Shown here piece after piece: positions 54,201 to 61,858 of a DNA stretch of 64,000 bases. A program made the translations under genes and the position numbers. The first letter of the stretch is position 1; every line of letters starts with the position of its first letter. Under the pieces are notes generated by a model that was given only the letters and a program-made list of their open reading frames with translations, was not told the origin of the DNA and did not search any database. Source of the stretch: Bog-159 sp963738345 (GTDB taxonomy: Bacteria > Acidobacteriota > Terriglobia > Bryobacterales > Bryobacteraceae); NCBI GenBank assembly GCA_963738345.1, contig CAVTWI010000002.1, positions 3,410,001-3,474,000 on the forward strand, given 5' to 3'.

Positions 54201-54291
54201 TGCGTACGCTGATTTGGGCTTGGGCGGCGGTGGCAGCAATCAGGACTGCTCCGAGGGTGGCGCAGGCTTTACCGATGATTGTTTCACGCAT
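51289..54291 (-). CDS. Exported DUF3604/PHP-like protein, first of three tandem paralogs
   Basis: Exported protein of 1000 residues with a signal peptide (ATLGAVLIAATAAQAQ). The same layout as its neighbours: ISVRILFGVNDKGPIRWDGT at the N-terminus, propeller-like repeats (VWVAWQGWRSGRASIFAASQ, VTVAWDSYRNQNYDVYFRTA), and a C-terminal DUF3604 domain with RGEFHRHSEISMDGGGDGTI, DWVGCCDHDNGAGREYSWWI, SHTSATAMGTDWRDND and SSDHISTHMSYCNLL. The ending SPMWITYSGK is nearly identical to that of the second copy. It lies 40 bp after the hydroxylase gene. Substrate not known; the metal residues are inferred from the PHP-like motifs. Confidence 0.85.
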   Translation of the reverse strand: MRETIIGKACATLGAVLIAATAAQAQISVRILFGVNDKGPIRWDGTISAQGAQIASIEPWRFEGTDALVGNTWHLNTHPIRLFGGGTQISAQGVSSIVANGIIVNLSGSGSGAELKLTTAQGDFNIALDEVAYAKTVSKLDGRVVVDRVPASTQLTKTSEEEDYPSAAVGKNGEVWMAYVQFHHNPDHNALRAALDTAPKDFSRWKSPTGGDQIFARQYTGGAWGAPIAVTPAGGDLYRSAIAIDGQGRPWVFWAQNVRPAGSQANFEIFGRVISNGVPGAKVQISSDPGSDIDPVATTDSAGNVWVAWQGWRSGRASIFAASQSGNKFSASTAVSNSEGNEWNPAIAADKTGRVTVAWDSYRNQNYDVYFRTAAAGNWGAETPVAASARYEAYPSVAYDGEGRLWVAYEEGGKGWGKDFGAYATSGVAVYQGRAIRLRGFESDGRAVETAGDLSAVLPGFANIHLDKAGVQKDFEKLDPDPKNAQTREADRAARNMQNARNTLPRLTVDASGRIWLAFRSAHPIWWSILGTVWTEHLVSFDGKSWSQPIYLNHTDNILDNRPALVSTKPGQLLVLGSSDNRRQFYLGENVSSPLGITATSKSDPYNNDLYANEIDLGPAAQPAALKEARPIEQAGPEVADKTDLGLVSRLRGYKEGSQSELKIVRGEFHRHSEISMDGGGDGTILDQYRYVLDAGALDWVGCCDHDNGAGREYSWWISQKLTDIFYSPGKFVPMFSYERSVNYPEGHRNVIFAQRGVRTLPRMPITTEQFTGHAPDTLNLYAYLKYFHGIGASHTSATAMGTDWRDNDPVAEPVVEIYQGDRQNYEIPDGPRANSEKDSIGNWRPKGFVNLALAKGYKLGFQASSDHISTHMSYCNLLAKDLTRESVLDAFEKRHVYGSTDNILADVRSGPNLMGDVFTTAEAPNLHVKLEGTAKFAKVVVVKDNEYVYSTQPGTDKVEFSWRDNSPSKGKTSYYYVRGEQDNGEIVWVSPMWITYSGK

Positions 54292-54331
54292 GTTAGTTTC
54301 CGGTTACCTCGACGTTGTAAACTACAAAACC

Positions 54332-55366
54332 TTACGCAGCGCGTTCGATGACTTTGGGAGTGTCAGTGCGGACGACGGGTCCATCGGCAGCCAGTTCGCT
54401 GCCGGGAACATTTGATTTGACGATGGGCCAGAGCAACTGCGCATACCATTCGTCCTTTTGGTAATGCGAGATGCCATAGGAACTCGGGTAACGCCGGGAG
54501 ATGTGAGCGGTACCGAAGAGCATGTCCCACAGGAAAAACATATTGCCGAAATTGCCCTTGTAGAAGCCCACGCCGTCGTCCGTAGTGTCAGCGTGGTGCG
54601 CGTGATGGGTAGCGGGCGTGGAGACCAGGCGTTCCAGGACCCAAGCCAGCGGATGGAGCACTCTATGTTGGTAGGGAGGACGATCCCACGGGATGCTGGA
54701 GTGGGCCAGCGTAGTGATGATGCTCTTCAAGGCCAGCGCGAAAATGGATGGCGCACCGAGCCCCAGATATACCAGCGCGGCGGTTAGGTAGGTCTGGGAG
54801 AAGAAGACGGTATAGAACAAATTTTGGCGGCTGGACATAGCCATACCCATGTAAGAAGCCGAGTGATGGGTACGATGGAACCGCCACAGCCAAGGTATTT
54901 CGTGATGCAAGCGGTGGTACCAATATTGAGTGAGGTCATCGGCGACACAGATGATGAGGAAACCCCAGATAAACGGCACCCAGGCAAAGCTGTTTCTCAT
55001 GCCCGGCAGAACCAGGGGCAGTAGTTTCAAGGTGGCATAAGCGGTAAGGGGCTTCACCACCAAGTGGGGTAGCGCGAAGGAGGCGATATCCAGCAGCCGT
55101 TCGTTCTTGTTCCAGCGGTTCTCATAGAGGCCCAGAGAGAATTCGACCACACCTAACAACAGAACGAAGAGACTGAGGCCGTAGGCGTTGAACGAGTTCA
55201 ACGCTGTTTCGAGCGACGCGCCGACATGCTGCGGCGAGGCCCCGATGGGCTGTTGGCCCTTTATATAAAGGGCCAGGAACATCAGAAAAACAGGGAGCAC
55301 ATAAATGAGAAGGCTCAACAGCGCATTGCGAACGATACGGTTTCGCGTTTTAGCTTCCAGTTTCAT
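54332..55366 (-). CDS. Fatty acid hydroxylase / sterol desaturase superfamily protein
   Basis: Integral membrane di-iron enzyme of 344 residues. Four or more hydrophobic segments surround His clusters: H151-R-L-H154-H155 in YWYHRLHHEIPW, H164-R-T-H167-H168 in FHRTHHSASYMG, and a C-terminal THHAHHADTTDDGVGFYKG. This is the ERG3/fatty acid hydroxylase superfamily signature. Such enzymes hydroxylate or desaturate lipids, alkanes or sterols at the membrane; the substrate here is unknown. ATG 55366 has AGGAAG 6 bases upstream. It lies 9 bp after the small membrane peptide gene. Confidence 0.87.
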   Translation of the reverse strand: MKLEAKTRNRIVRNALLSLLIYVLPVFLMFLALYIKGQQPIGASPQHVGASLETALNSFNAYGLSLFVLLLGVVEFSLGLYENRWNKNERLLDIASFALPHLVVKPLTAYATLKLLPLVLPGMRNSFAWVPFIWGFLIICVADDLTQYWYHRLHHEIPWLWRFHRTHHSASYMGMAMSSRQNLFYTVFFSQTYLTAALVYLGLGAPSIFALALKSIITTLAHSSIPWDRPPYQHRVLHPLAWVLERLVSTPATHHAHHADTTDDGVGFYKGNFGNMFFLWDMLFGTAHISRRYPSSYGISHYQKDEWYAQLLWPIVKSNVPGSELAADGPVVRTDTPKVIERAA

Positions 55367-55375
55367 GAGGTCTTC

Positions 55376-55531
55376 CTATTTCGATTGCCCGGCGCGAACG
55401 GACTTCGCACGAGTGGCTAAGGCCGTTTGGGAAAGCTGGAGTGCGCCAAGCAGCAGAGTCAGCGGTACGAGCGTAATGACCAGGCCCACGACGACTTTTT
55501 TCCCAAGGAGTGACAAATCGGAGAAGCGCAT
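55376..55531 (-). CDS. 51-residue single-pass membrane peptide
   Basis: A short gene from ATG 55531 to TAG 55376. It encodes MRFSDLSLLGKKVVVGL, a hydrophobic helix (VITLVPLTLLLGALQLSQTA) and a basic tail (ATRAKSVRAGQSK), so topology would be one membrane span with both ends basic. It fills the gap between the sulfatase-like gene (8 bp before) and the hydroxylase gene (9 bp after), spacing typical of this cluster. No family recognised. Support comes from position, a plausible start and a clear helix rather than homology. Confidence 0.55.
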   Translation of the reverse strand: MRFSDLSLLGKKVVVGLVITLVPLTLLLGALQLSQTALATRAKSVRAGQSK

Positions 55532-55539
55532 AGACGGCG

Positions 55540-57090
55540 TTATCCAGCCTTTTCATTGAAACTGCCACCAGTGATGGGCCAGCCCGAAGCGATGTACTGC
55601 TCGAGCTTGGCGTGAAGTTCCTTCACCACGGACGGATTGTCGTCCGCCACAGTCTTCAGTTCTTCGGGATCGTTCTTCCGGTTATAGAGCTGAGGCTTGT
55701 ACTGGCCTACATATTTTTCACGATTCCAGATGGCCGAGTAATTCCATTCGGGCGTGCGTACGGCGGCGATATAACCGTAGGCCTGCACGACGTGATCGCG
55801 CGTGTTGGCTTGTTCGCCAGTGACGAAAGGCCAGAGATCTTTGCCGGTGACGCGCGAAGGCGGTTTCAGGTTCAGCCGCCCAAGAATAGTGGGTGCGATG
55901 TCCGGTATCTGAACGAAGCCAGGCACGCGTTTGCCGGCGAACTGATTTCCGGGCACCTTCATTAGAAGTGGGATATGGGTGACCTGCTTGCGGAGCCTTT
56001 CGGGACCTTTGACAAACTGCCCCTGCTCGCCGAGCAAAGCGCCGTGATCGGACATAAAGATCACTACGGAGTTTTCGAGCAAACCCAAATCGGCTACGGT
56101 GTTCAGGATCTTGCCATACCAATGATCGACATTGGACGCTTCGCCCGCATAATTCGCACGCAAGCGTTCGATTCCTTCGGGCGGTACATGAGCGCTGCTA
56201 TAGGGCGGTTCGGGCCAGGCGTGAGGGCCTGGCTGCCTCATGTACTTCTCCAGGAACTCACGCGGGGGATCCCAAGGCTCATGCGGATCGAAGGCTTCGA
56301 CGTGCAGGAAGAACGGACCTTCATGGTGGTTCTCCTTCAGCCAAGTGATCGCTTTGCGGGAGGTTTGCTCCACGATGGAATCGCCATCCTGCAGCCACCG
56401 TTTCCTATTGGCAGTGTACTGATTCAGGAAGGTACGGAAGTCCTGACCCTTGCCGAATTGAGCGTTCAGTTCGGGCTGGCTCAGATAGTCAGCCGGATAG
56501 AGATCTAGAAAGTCGGGTTGTTTGCGGGGCGCCTGGCCGTAGAAATCCACTTCCTGTCCACGAACCCAATCGAAGTGTCCGTAGCCTTTATGAAAATTGC
56601 GGCCGGGCCTTTGCAGGTGGGGAAGGTCGGCGATCAGCGCAGTGACGTAGCCTGCTTCAGTCAGGACCTCACTCAGAGTGACATCTTCGTTATAGAGTTG
56701 ATGCCAGCCGGGCAACTGGACTGGCTCAGGCTGCTGATAGTAGTAAGTGGGAACAATCCGCCGACCGGTGTATAGTTGCCGTCGGATCGGAATAGTTGGC
56801 ATGCCCTCCGGGTAAGCGTCTTCGAAGATAGCAGCCTGTTGGGCGAAGCGATTCAGATTGGGGCAGTCGACCCACTGGCTGCCGTAGGCCGCAAGGTTAT
56901 CCGCGCGGAAGGTATCGGAAACCAGAAGGATAACATTCAGATTGTTTCCTTGCTGTTGGGGGGGGCGCTCCCAATGGGAACCCCCCGTAGTTCCGGCTTG
57001 CGGAGCAGCAACGGCTCCGCCCGGAATGCCCGCCAAGCCGGCTAGGGCGCCCGCACCCTTCAAGAGACTACGTCTCGTAGTGTTGCTCAT
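55540..57090 (-). CDS. Tat-exported sulfatase-superfamily hydrolase with T-x-P-x-R active site
   Basis: Alkaline-phosphatase/sulfatase-superfamily enzyme of 516 residues with a twin-arginine signal (TTRRSLLKGAGALAGLAG). Metal-site parts are NVILLVSDTFRADNLAAYG, VVIFMSDHGALLGEQGQF and the helix after it. The active-site motif reads T99-I-P-I-R103 (PEGMPTIPIRRQLYTGRR), where true sulfatases have Cys or Ser in the first position for formylglycine. Thr there is known as the nucleophile in related phosphotransferases such as LtaS. So it may be a phosphoesterase or transferase rather than a sulfatase. It lies 13 bp after the TonB receptor gene. Confidence 0.85.
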   Translation of the reverse strand: MSNTTRRSLLKGAGALAGLAGIPGGAVAAPQAGTTGGSHWERPPQQQGNNLNVILLVSDTFRADNLAAYGSQWVDCPNLNRFAQQAAIFEDAYPEGMPTIPIRRQLYTGRRIVPTYYYQQPEPVQLPGWHQLYNEDVTLSEVLTEAGYVTALIADLPHLQRPGRNFHKGYGHFDWVRGQEVDFYGQAPRKQPDFLDLYPADYLSQPELNAQFGKGQDFRTFLNQYTANRKRWLQDGDSIVEQTSRKAITWLKENHHEGPFFLHVEAFDPHEPWDPPREFLEKYMRQPGPHAWPEPPYSSAHVPPEGIERLRANYAGEASNVDHWYGKILNTVADLGLLENSVVIFMSDHGALLGEQGQFVKGPERLRKQVTHIPLLMKVPGNQFAGKRVPGFVQIPDIAPTILGRLNLKPPSRVTGKDLWPFVTGEQANTRDHVVQAYGYIAAVRTPEWNYSAIWNREKYVGQYKPQLYNRKNDPEELKTVADDNPSVVKELHAKLEQYIASGWPITGGSFNEKAG

Positions 57091-57103
57091 GTTTGTCTCG
57101 CTC

Positions 57104-60100
57104 TTAGAAGGTCAGATGGAGGCCAAGCTGTAGCTGCCGTTCCGGTGTGACGACAGTGGTGATGACACCGGTAGTGGCCACGCCGACCTTATTGTTCGGC
57201 AGCCCAAACTGCGGCGTATTAAAGAGATTGAAGGCCTGCGCGGTGAACTCAAGGTTGTAACGCTCTTTGAAGGTGGCGGAGCGCAGTAATCCGAGGTCGT
57301 TGTTGAAGGTGTTGGGTCCGCGCAGAATATTGCGACCAGCATTGCCGTAAGTGTAGGCCGCCGGGGCCACGAAGGCTGAGCTATTGAACCAATCGCTGGG
57401 GCCCTGGTTCGCGGGATACAGCGCGGCCCCAGGTACTACGTTGGGGTGCGCGGTGGTCCCGGTATTGGTTGGGTCGAAACTCAGAATCGGAGTGAAGGGC
57501 AGCCCGGTCTGGTAGGAAGAAACTCCCGAAAGCTGCCATCCGCCGAGGATCGCACGTCCCACGCCCGGTTTGTTCAGCAAGGCCTTGCCGCGCCCGAAGG
57601 GCAATTCGTAAATGTAGCTCAAGGACAGGCGCTGCCTTACGTCAAAATTCGAATTGCCGTAGTTCGAAGTCCAATTGAAGGGATTCTGGGGTGCGTAGTC
57701 CAGGGAGTCGGAAACCTGCCCACCGTAATCGAACGAGTGGCTCCAGGTATACGCGCCGAGGAAGCTGAAGCCGCTGCGGAAGCGGCGTTCGACCTGCGCG
57801 ATCATGGAATTGTAATTGGAGCGATCGAGCGGCAGATAGGCATTGATAGCGCTGTACAGAGGGAAGGGCCGCCGGGGACCGATGGCGCCGGGACCCGGTT
57901 GCGGCTGGTTGTAGTTAGGATCGACGTACAGATCGTGCGATGCGGACCCGACGTAGCCGAGTTGGGCGGTAAAACCACCACCTAGCTGCCGCTGGAGGTT
58001 GAAATTCCATTCATAAGTGTAGGGCAACGGCATGGAGATGGGCCACGAATTCACATTCGAGTTCGCAACGTTGTTCGGATTGCTGAGCAATCCGGCGGGA
58101 AGACCTTCATCCAGGGTGATCAGGGTGTGGATTTGATCTCCGGTAGCGATGGAGCGCAGGAAGTAGGGCGGATTATTGGTCGGCCGCGAAGAGATACCGA
58201 GGTTCTCGTCCGTGCGGCCGTAGAACAGACCGAAACCGCTGCGGATGACGGTTTTGGGAGTCAGTTGGTAAGCGAGACCAACGCGCGGGGCAAAGCCCTT
58301 GGTATCGGGAGTTGCGAAGGAGTTACGGAATCCGTACTGGCTGGCCTCCGCGGCGGTCACGAGTTGGCCGTAGGCCGGACCAGGCTGCAGAATGAAATCG
58401 GAATAGTGATTGGACGTTTCATACCAGGGCATTGCCAGTTCGTAGCGAAGGCCCAGGTTCAGGGTCAATTTGGGAGATACTTTCCAGTCGTCCTGTATAT
58501 AGCCTTCGTAGGTGTGCTGGCGGCTTTCATTTTCGGGACGCGTGGAGACTTGGTAATCGTTAACATCGCCCAGTAGGAAGTCCGCGAACGCGGAGCCGGT
58601 TCCGGCGCGGCTTTGCGGATTCTGTGTATACACACCAGTGAAGTCGAAAACCGGGCGGGCTTGCAACGTCACGTGGGCGTATAGGGTGACCTGCTCGAAA
58701 TCAATTCCGAACTTCAGGGTATGACGCCCTTTCACCCACGAGAGGTTATCGAGGAATTGGATGTTCCGGCCTTGCTTATCGAGCGGCAAGTTGCCGGATC
58801 CGGTAGTTGCCAGCGGCAACGTGCCAGGTCCCGTGGTGCCCAGGGTATTGATCCCGCTGATGGTAAAGGTGGGCAGGCCGTGAATCTCCGGGTAGTCCGG
58901 CGCCCCTTGGATTCCGTATTGGGAATCCAGATTGGTACCGCCAACCTGCTGTACTTCGCGCGTCTCCATATAGCCCATACGCGCTTCGTTGATTAAGTTG
59001 TTGCGGAAGATGTGGGTTTCGCTGGCGGCCACCGAGTGGGACTCGGTCCAGACGTCACTGGGCAAACTAGTGGGCGGGGGTAGTGGCGCCGGGAGAACGC
59101 TGCTCACGTCCTGCTTGGAGTAACGGACAAAGAAGGTGTCTTTCTCGTTGAAGCGGTGATCGCCGCGGATGTTTCCCTGCTGGACGCCCAATCGCTCCGT
59201 CTGATCGGAGAGAAAGTTAGAAGCGCCGGTTAGATTCGGGAGCGGATAGAGCGACAGTAGATTAGCGGCCACGGGGTCCCATGCCGTCGAAGGGATTTTG
59301 TTCCCGGGGAACGGGGTGCGCACGTATCCGGAGCCGTTGGGGTTCGGGATAGTCGATGCAGGATCGTATACCGGTGTGCCGAAGATTCCCTGGCGCTGCT
59401 TCAGGGTGGGCACGGTAGCTAATTGCGGCGCTATTTCCACCGACTGCTGTTCCTGCCAACTGGCAAAGAAGAACGTACGGTCTTTGATGATGGGTCCGCC
59501 AAAGGTAGCCCCAAACTGATTCTGGTTGTAGTTCGGCTTCTGACCGGCGACTTGGAAATAAGGTTTTGCGTCGAAGAACGAGTTGCGCAGATATTCCCAG
59601 AGGCTGGCATGAAACTGATTGGTGCCGGATTTCAGAGTGACGTTGACTACGGCGCCGGCGGCTTGTCCGAACTCAGCCGAGAACGTGCTGGTCTGCACTT
59701 TGAATTCCTGTACGCCGTCGATGACAGGTTCGATCGATTGCGCGGCCGAGCCATCGAATCCCACGATTTTGTTCTTATTGTCGATGCCGTCGAGGAGATA
59801 CGTGTTCTGGATTTCGCGCGCGCCGTTGGCTATGAATGTATCGCGCTCAGCGCCGCGGCGTGACGGTGATGTGCCGGCGCCCAAGGTGGCGAGTTGGATG
59901 TAGTTACGTCCATTTAGGGGCAGGTTCTCCATGGTTTCCTGTTCGACTACCTGGCCCATGGAGGAGTCTTCGGTCTGCATTAGGGGTGCGCCGCCCTCGA
60001 CTGTGACGACAGTGGTGGTTTGGCCAGGGTTTAGGCTGAAGTCGATGTTGAGACGATCCTGAACGCGGAGGTCGAGATCGGTTTTGGTTTCGGTAGCGAA

Positions 60101-60349
60101 GCCGGCCGCCGAAGCGGAGACGCTGTATTTTCCGATGTGCAGAGAGGGCGCGGAATAGAATCCGGCGCCGTTAGTGAGCAGCATGGAAACCGTTCCAGTG
60201 TCGGTTTGGGTGATCTTGACACTAGCGGACGCGACAACGGCTCCGCTGGAGTCTTTGACCGTCCCGGAGATGGCGCCTGTGTCAAGCTGTCCGTAGAGAG
60301 CGGGTGTAGCGGCGAGCAGCAGGCTAGCCAGGATGTATCTGTAGCGCAT
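57104..60349 (-). CDS. TonB-dependent receptor, Oar-like, with CarboxypepD_reg domain
   Basis: Outer-membrane receptor of 1081 residues: signal peptide (ILASLLLAATPALYGQ), an N-terminal carboxypeptidase-regulatory-like beta-sandwich (GAISGTVKDSSGAVVASASV, about 24-105), a plug domain (MENLPLNGRNYIQLATLGAG, NTYLLDGIDNKNKIVGFDGS) and a 22-strand-type beta-barrel ending in QLQLGLHLTF with a terminal Phe. This architecture is the typical acidobacterial Oar-like receptor for large ligands such as oligosaccharides or peptides. It is the first gene of the long minus-strand cluster, so the cluster's substrate probably enters here. The ligand cannot be told from sequence. Confidence 0.92.
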   Translation of the reverse strand: MRYRYILASLLLAATPALYGQLDTGAISGTVKDSSGAVVASASVKITQTDTGTVSMLLTNGAGFYSAPSLHIGKYSVSASAAGFATETKTDLDLRVQDRLNIDFSLNPGQTTTVVTVEGGAPLMQTEDSSMGQVVEQETMENLPLNGRNYIQLATLGAGTSPSRRGAERDTFIANGAREIQNTYLLDGIDNKNKIVGFDGSAAQSIEPVIDGVQEFKVQTSTFSAEFGQAAGAVVNVTLKSGTNQFHASLWEYLRNSFFDAKPYFQVAGQKPNYNQNQFGATFGGPIIKDRTFFFASWQEQQSVEIAPQLATVPTLKQRQGIFGTPVYDPASTIPNPNGSGYVRTPFPGNKIPSTAWDPVAANLLSLYPLPNLTGASNFLSDQTERLGVQQGNIRGDHRFNEKDTFFVRYSKQDVSSVLPAPLPPPTSLPSDVWTESHSVAASETHIFRNNLINEARMGYMETREVQQVGGTNLDSQYGIQGAPDYPEIHGLPTFTISGINTLGTTGPGTLPLATTGSGNLPLDKQGRNIQFLDNLSWVKGRHTLKFGIDFEQVTLYAHVTLQARPVFDFTGVYTQNPQSRAGTGSAFADFLLGDVNDYQVSTRPENESRQHTYEGYIQDDWKVSPKLTLNLGLRYELAMPWYETSNHYSDFILQPGPAYGQLVTAAEASQYGFRNSFATPDTKGFAPRVGLAYQLTPKTVIRSGFGLFYGRTDENLGISSRPTNNPPYFLRSIATGDQIHTLITLDEGLPAGLLSNPNNVANSNVNSWPISMPLPYTYEWNFNLQRQLGGGFTAQLGYVGSASHDLYVDPNYNQPQPGPGAIGPRRPFPLYSAINAYLPLDRSNYNSMIAQVERRFRSGFSFLGAYTWSHSFDYGGQVSDSLDYAPQNPFNWTSNYGNSNFDVRQRLSLSYIYELPFGRGKALLNKPGVGRAILGGWQLSGVSSYQTGLPFTPILSFDPTNTGTTAHPNVVPGAALYPANQGPSDWFNSSAFVAPAAYTYGNAGRNILRGPNTFNNDLGLLRSATFKERYNLEFTAQAFNLFNTPQFGLPNNKVGVATTGVITTVVTPERQLQLGLHLTF

Positions 60350-60559
60350 GGGTTTTGGTTAGATCCTCTAGTCTATAAGATTAGTAGTTTTTTATCCTAC
60401 TCGCAGGATGCTTTTAGTGTAAAGACCCACTCGTATGTGGTGGCTAAATAAATGAAGATAACGTTAGTCTTGTGTGTCAACGACACCAAGAAGACACACA
60501 AAGTATAGTATTTCGCTTGACTATTGGCTATTGCGTGTTTTATTCTGGAAATTCAACAA

Positions 60560-61009
60560 ATGCGGATTTTGTTTCGATGGACGCTGTCTCTTTCCGTGGC
60601 GATGTCTGTGGCGCTTGCGGCAGAAGAGCGCAGAATTTCCGGCAGCGTTTTGACCGGGGACAAGGAGGCCGTTTCGGGAGCGGTCGTCAGCGTTCTTCAG
60701 CCGCAGTCGGGATGGACGCGCGCAGTACTCTCGAATGCGCAGGGCCAGTTCTTTCTGCGGCTATCCCCCGGTGTTTATTTACTCGAGGCAAATAAACCGG
60801 GATATAAGCGGGTCCAGCGTAATGCGGTTGTCTCGGAAGGCAGTGACGCCTTGGCGATCGATCTGCGCTTGACCACGGATCCGGCTCCGCAGTCGATTGC
60901 CTTCCGAGCGGTCTGCACCCCGGATCAAGCGGACGGAAATGTCGAGCCTTTAGTGAACTGCACTACACGACTTCTGCTGCCGGTAATGTTCCCCCCAGTC
61001 CTGCCGTGA
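60560..61009 (+). CDS. Small exported protein with carboxypeptidase-regulatory-like fold
   Basis: Protein of 149 residues with a signal peptide (ILFRWTLSLSVAMSVALAAE). The mature part has RRISGSVLTGDKEAVSGAVV and GQFFLRLSPGVYLLEANKPG, the CarboxypepD_reg/transthyretin-like beta-sandwich. Two Cys lie in the C-terminal tail (AFRAVCTPDQADG and LVNCTTRLLLPVM). ATG 60560 starts the signal peptide with GGAAA upstream. A TTGACT at 60517-60522 and TATTCT at 60541-60546 form a possible promoter, though the leader would be very short. Function unknown. It is divergent from the TonB receptor gene. Confidence 0.72.
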   Translation: MRILFRWTLSLSVAMSVALAAEERRISGSVLTGDKEAVSGAVVSVLQPQSGWTRAVLSNAQGQFFLRLSPGVYLLEANKPGYKRVQRNAVVSEGSDALAIDLRLTTDPAPQSIAFRAVCTPDQADGNVEPLVNCTTRLLLPVMFPPVLP

Positions 61010-61059
61010 GAGAAGTCTCAGCGGTCTCTCGAACTTCGTGATACTCTGTCGTTCGGGGG

Positions 61060-61659
61060 ATGCCACTGCCGCGGCTCCTGATAGTCTGGCTTCTTGCTTT
61101 GTCTGTCGCGCCGGCTTGGGCTGAGCGCGTGCAGGTGGGAGTCTATCTGGACTTCGAGCAATCACCGTCTTTGATAGCCGCGGATGCTATGCGCGCGGAG
61201 GCCACGGGAGACCTGAGGCAACTGGGGTTCGAAATTGTCTGGCGCCTGGTCAGTGAAAACCGCGGCACGGAGGCGTTCGAGAATTTAGTCGTCGTCAGAA
61301 TGTCCGGCATGTGCGCTTGCGGGGGGTTCCTGCAACAGACTCGTGAAATTTTGATTCTGGGTTCGACTGCGGTCACTGACGGACGGGTGCTTCCCTATAG
61401 CCAAGTCCGCTGCGACGATCTGCGCCGGGTGTTGCCGAATGTGGAGTTCTCATCCGACCGCCCCCACGCAAACGCCGCGCTTGGGAGGGCCATGGGCCGG
61501 GTACTTGCCCACGAACTCTACCATGTTCTGAAGGGAACGACGCATCACGCGGCGACAGGAATCGCAAAGGCCGTGCAAAGTACTGACGACCTCACGTCTG
61601 ACGAATTCTCGTTCGAATTGCTCGAACCGCTAACCGCGCACGGCGCGCTTGTGCGGTAG
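61060..61659 (+). CDS. Exported hypothetical protein with HExxH metal-site motif
   Basis: Protein of 199 residues with a signal peptide (RLLIVWLLALSVAPAWA). Near residue 150 it carries GRVLAHELYHVLKGTTHHAA, an HExxH zinc motif with a further His at HExxH+6/7, which recalls zinc metallopeptidases; similar small exported proteins occur in Acidobacteriota. A Cys triplet, VVRMSGMCACGG with later VRCDDL, may bind metal or form disulfides. Peptidase activity is not proven. ATG 61060 is the only start before the signal peptide. It lies 50 bp after the preceding gene. Confidence 0.7.
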   Translation: MPLPRLLIVWLLALSVAPAWAERVQVGVYLDFEQSPSLIAADAMRAEATGDLRQLGFEIVWRLVSENRGTEAFENLVVVRMSGMCACGGFLQQTREILILGSTAVTDGRVLPYSQVRCDDLRRVLPNVEFSSDRPHANAALGRAMGRVLAHELYHVLKGTTHHAATGIAKAVQSTDDLTSDEFSFELLEPLTAHGALVR

Positions 61660-61796
61660 GGTCTCCCGTTTTCGTCCCTCCCTAGAGAAGTCCATTACTC
61701 CGATTGTCTAATAGTACAATTTCTCTTCGCAATTTAAATTGCCGTATTATCAAATATTTATATAGTATCGTATGCCTACCTTATTTATCGAGTAGC
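61660..61796. other. AT-rich intergenic patch with palindrome
   Basis: Much more AT-rich than the surroundings. It contains the perfect 14-base palindrome GCAATTTAAATTGC (61729-61742). No gene is seen. It lies upstream of the zinc-ribbon gene, and its composition suggests an insertion junction. Confidence 0.45.
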
Positions 61797-61826
61797 TTGA
61801 CAGAGACAATCGGCATGTCCTAAACT
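61797..61826 (+). promoter_or_regulatory. Predicted sigma70-type promoter of the zinc-ribbon gene
   Basis: TTGACA at 61797-61802, an 18-base spacer, and TAAACT at 61821-61826. The gene starts at 61859. Confidence 0.45.
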
Positions 61827-61829
61827 CGT

Positions 61830-61851
61830 TCCAATTGCAATCCTAATTGGA
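61830..61851 (+). promoter_or_regulatory. Hairpin overlapping the Shine-Dalgarno of the zinc-ribbon gene
   Basis: TCCAATT (61830-61836) pairs perfectly with AATTGGA (61845-61851) around an 8-base loop. The 3' arm contains most of the GGAG Shine-Dalgarno (61849-61852), so folding could repress translation. The arm would begin at about the expected transcription start. Confidence 0.4.
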
Positions 61852-61858
61852 GCGTTTG

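Noticed and set aside
57104..60349. Classical SusC/SusD polysaccharide locus
   Set aside because: The receptor is Oar-like and no SusD-like lipoprotein gene lies beside it.
60475..60480. TTGACA on the minus strand as a -35 box for the TonB receptor gene
   Set aside because: No acceptable -10 hexamer lies at 16-18 bases from it; the AT-rich stretch is further away.
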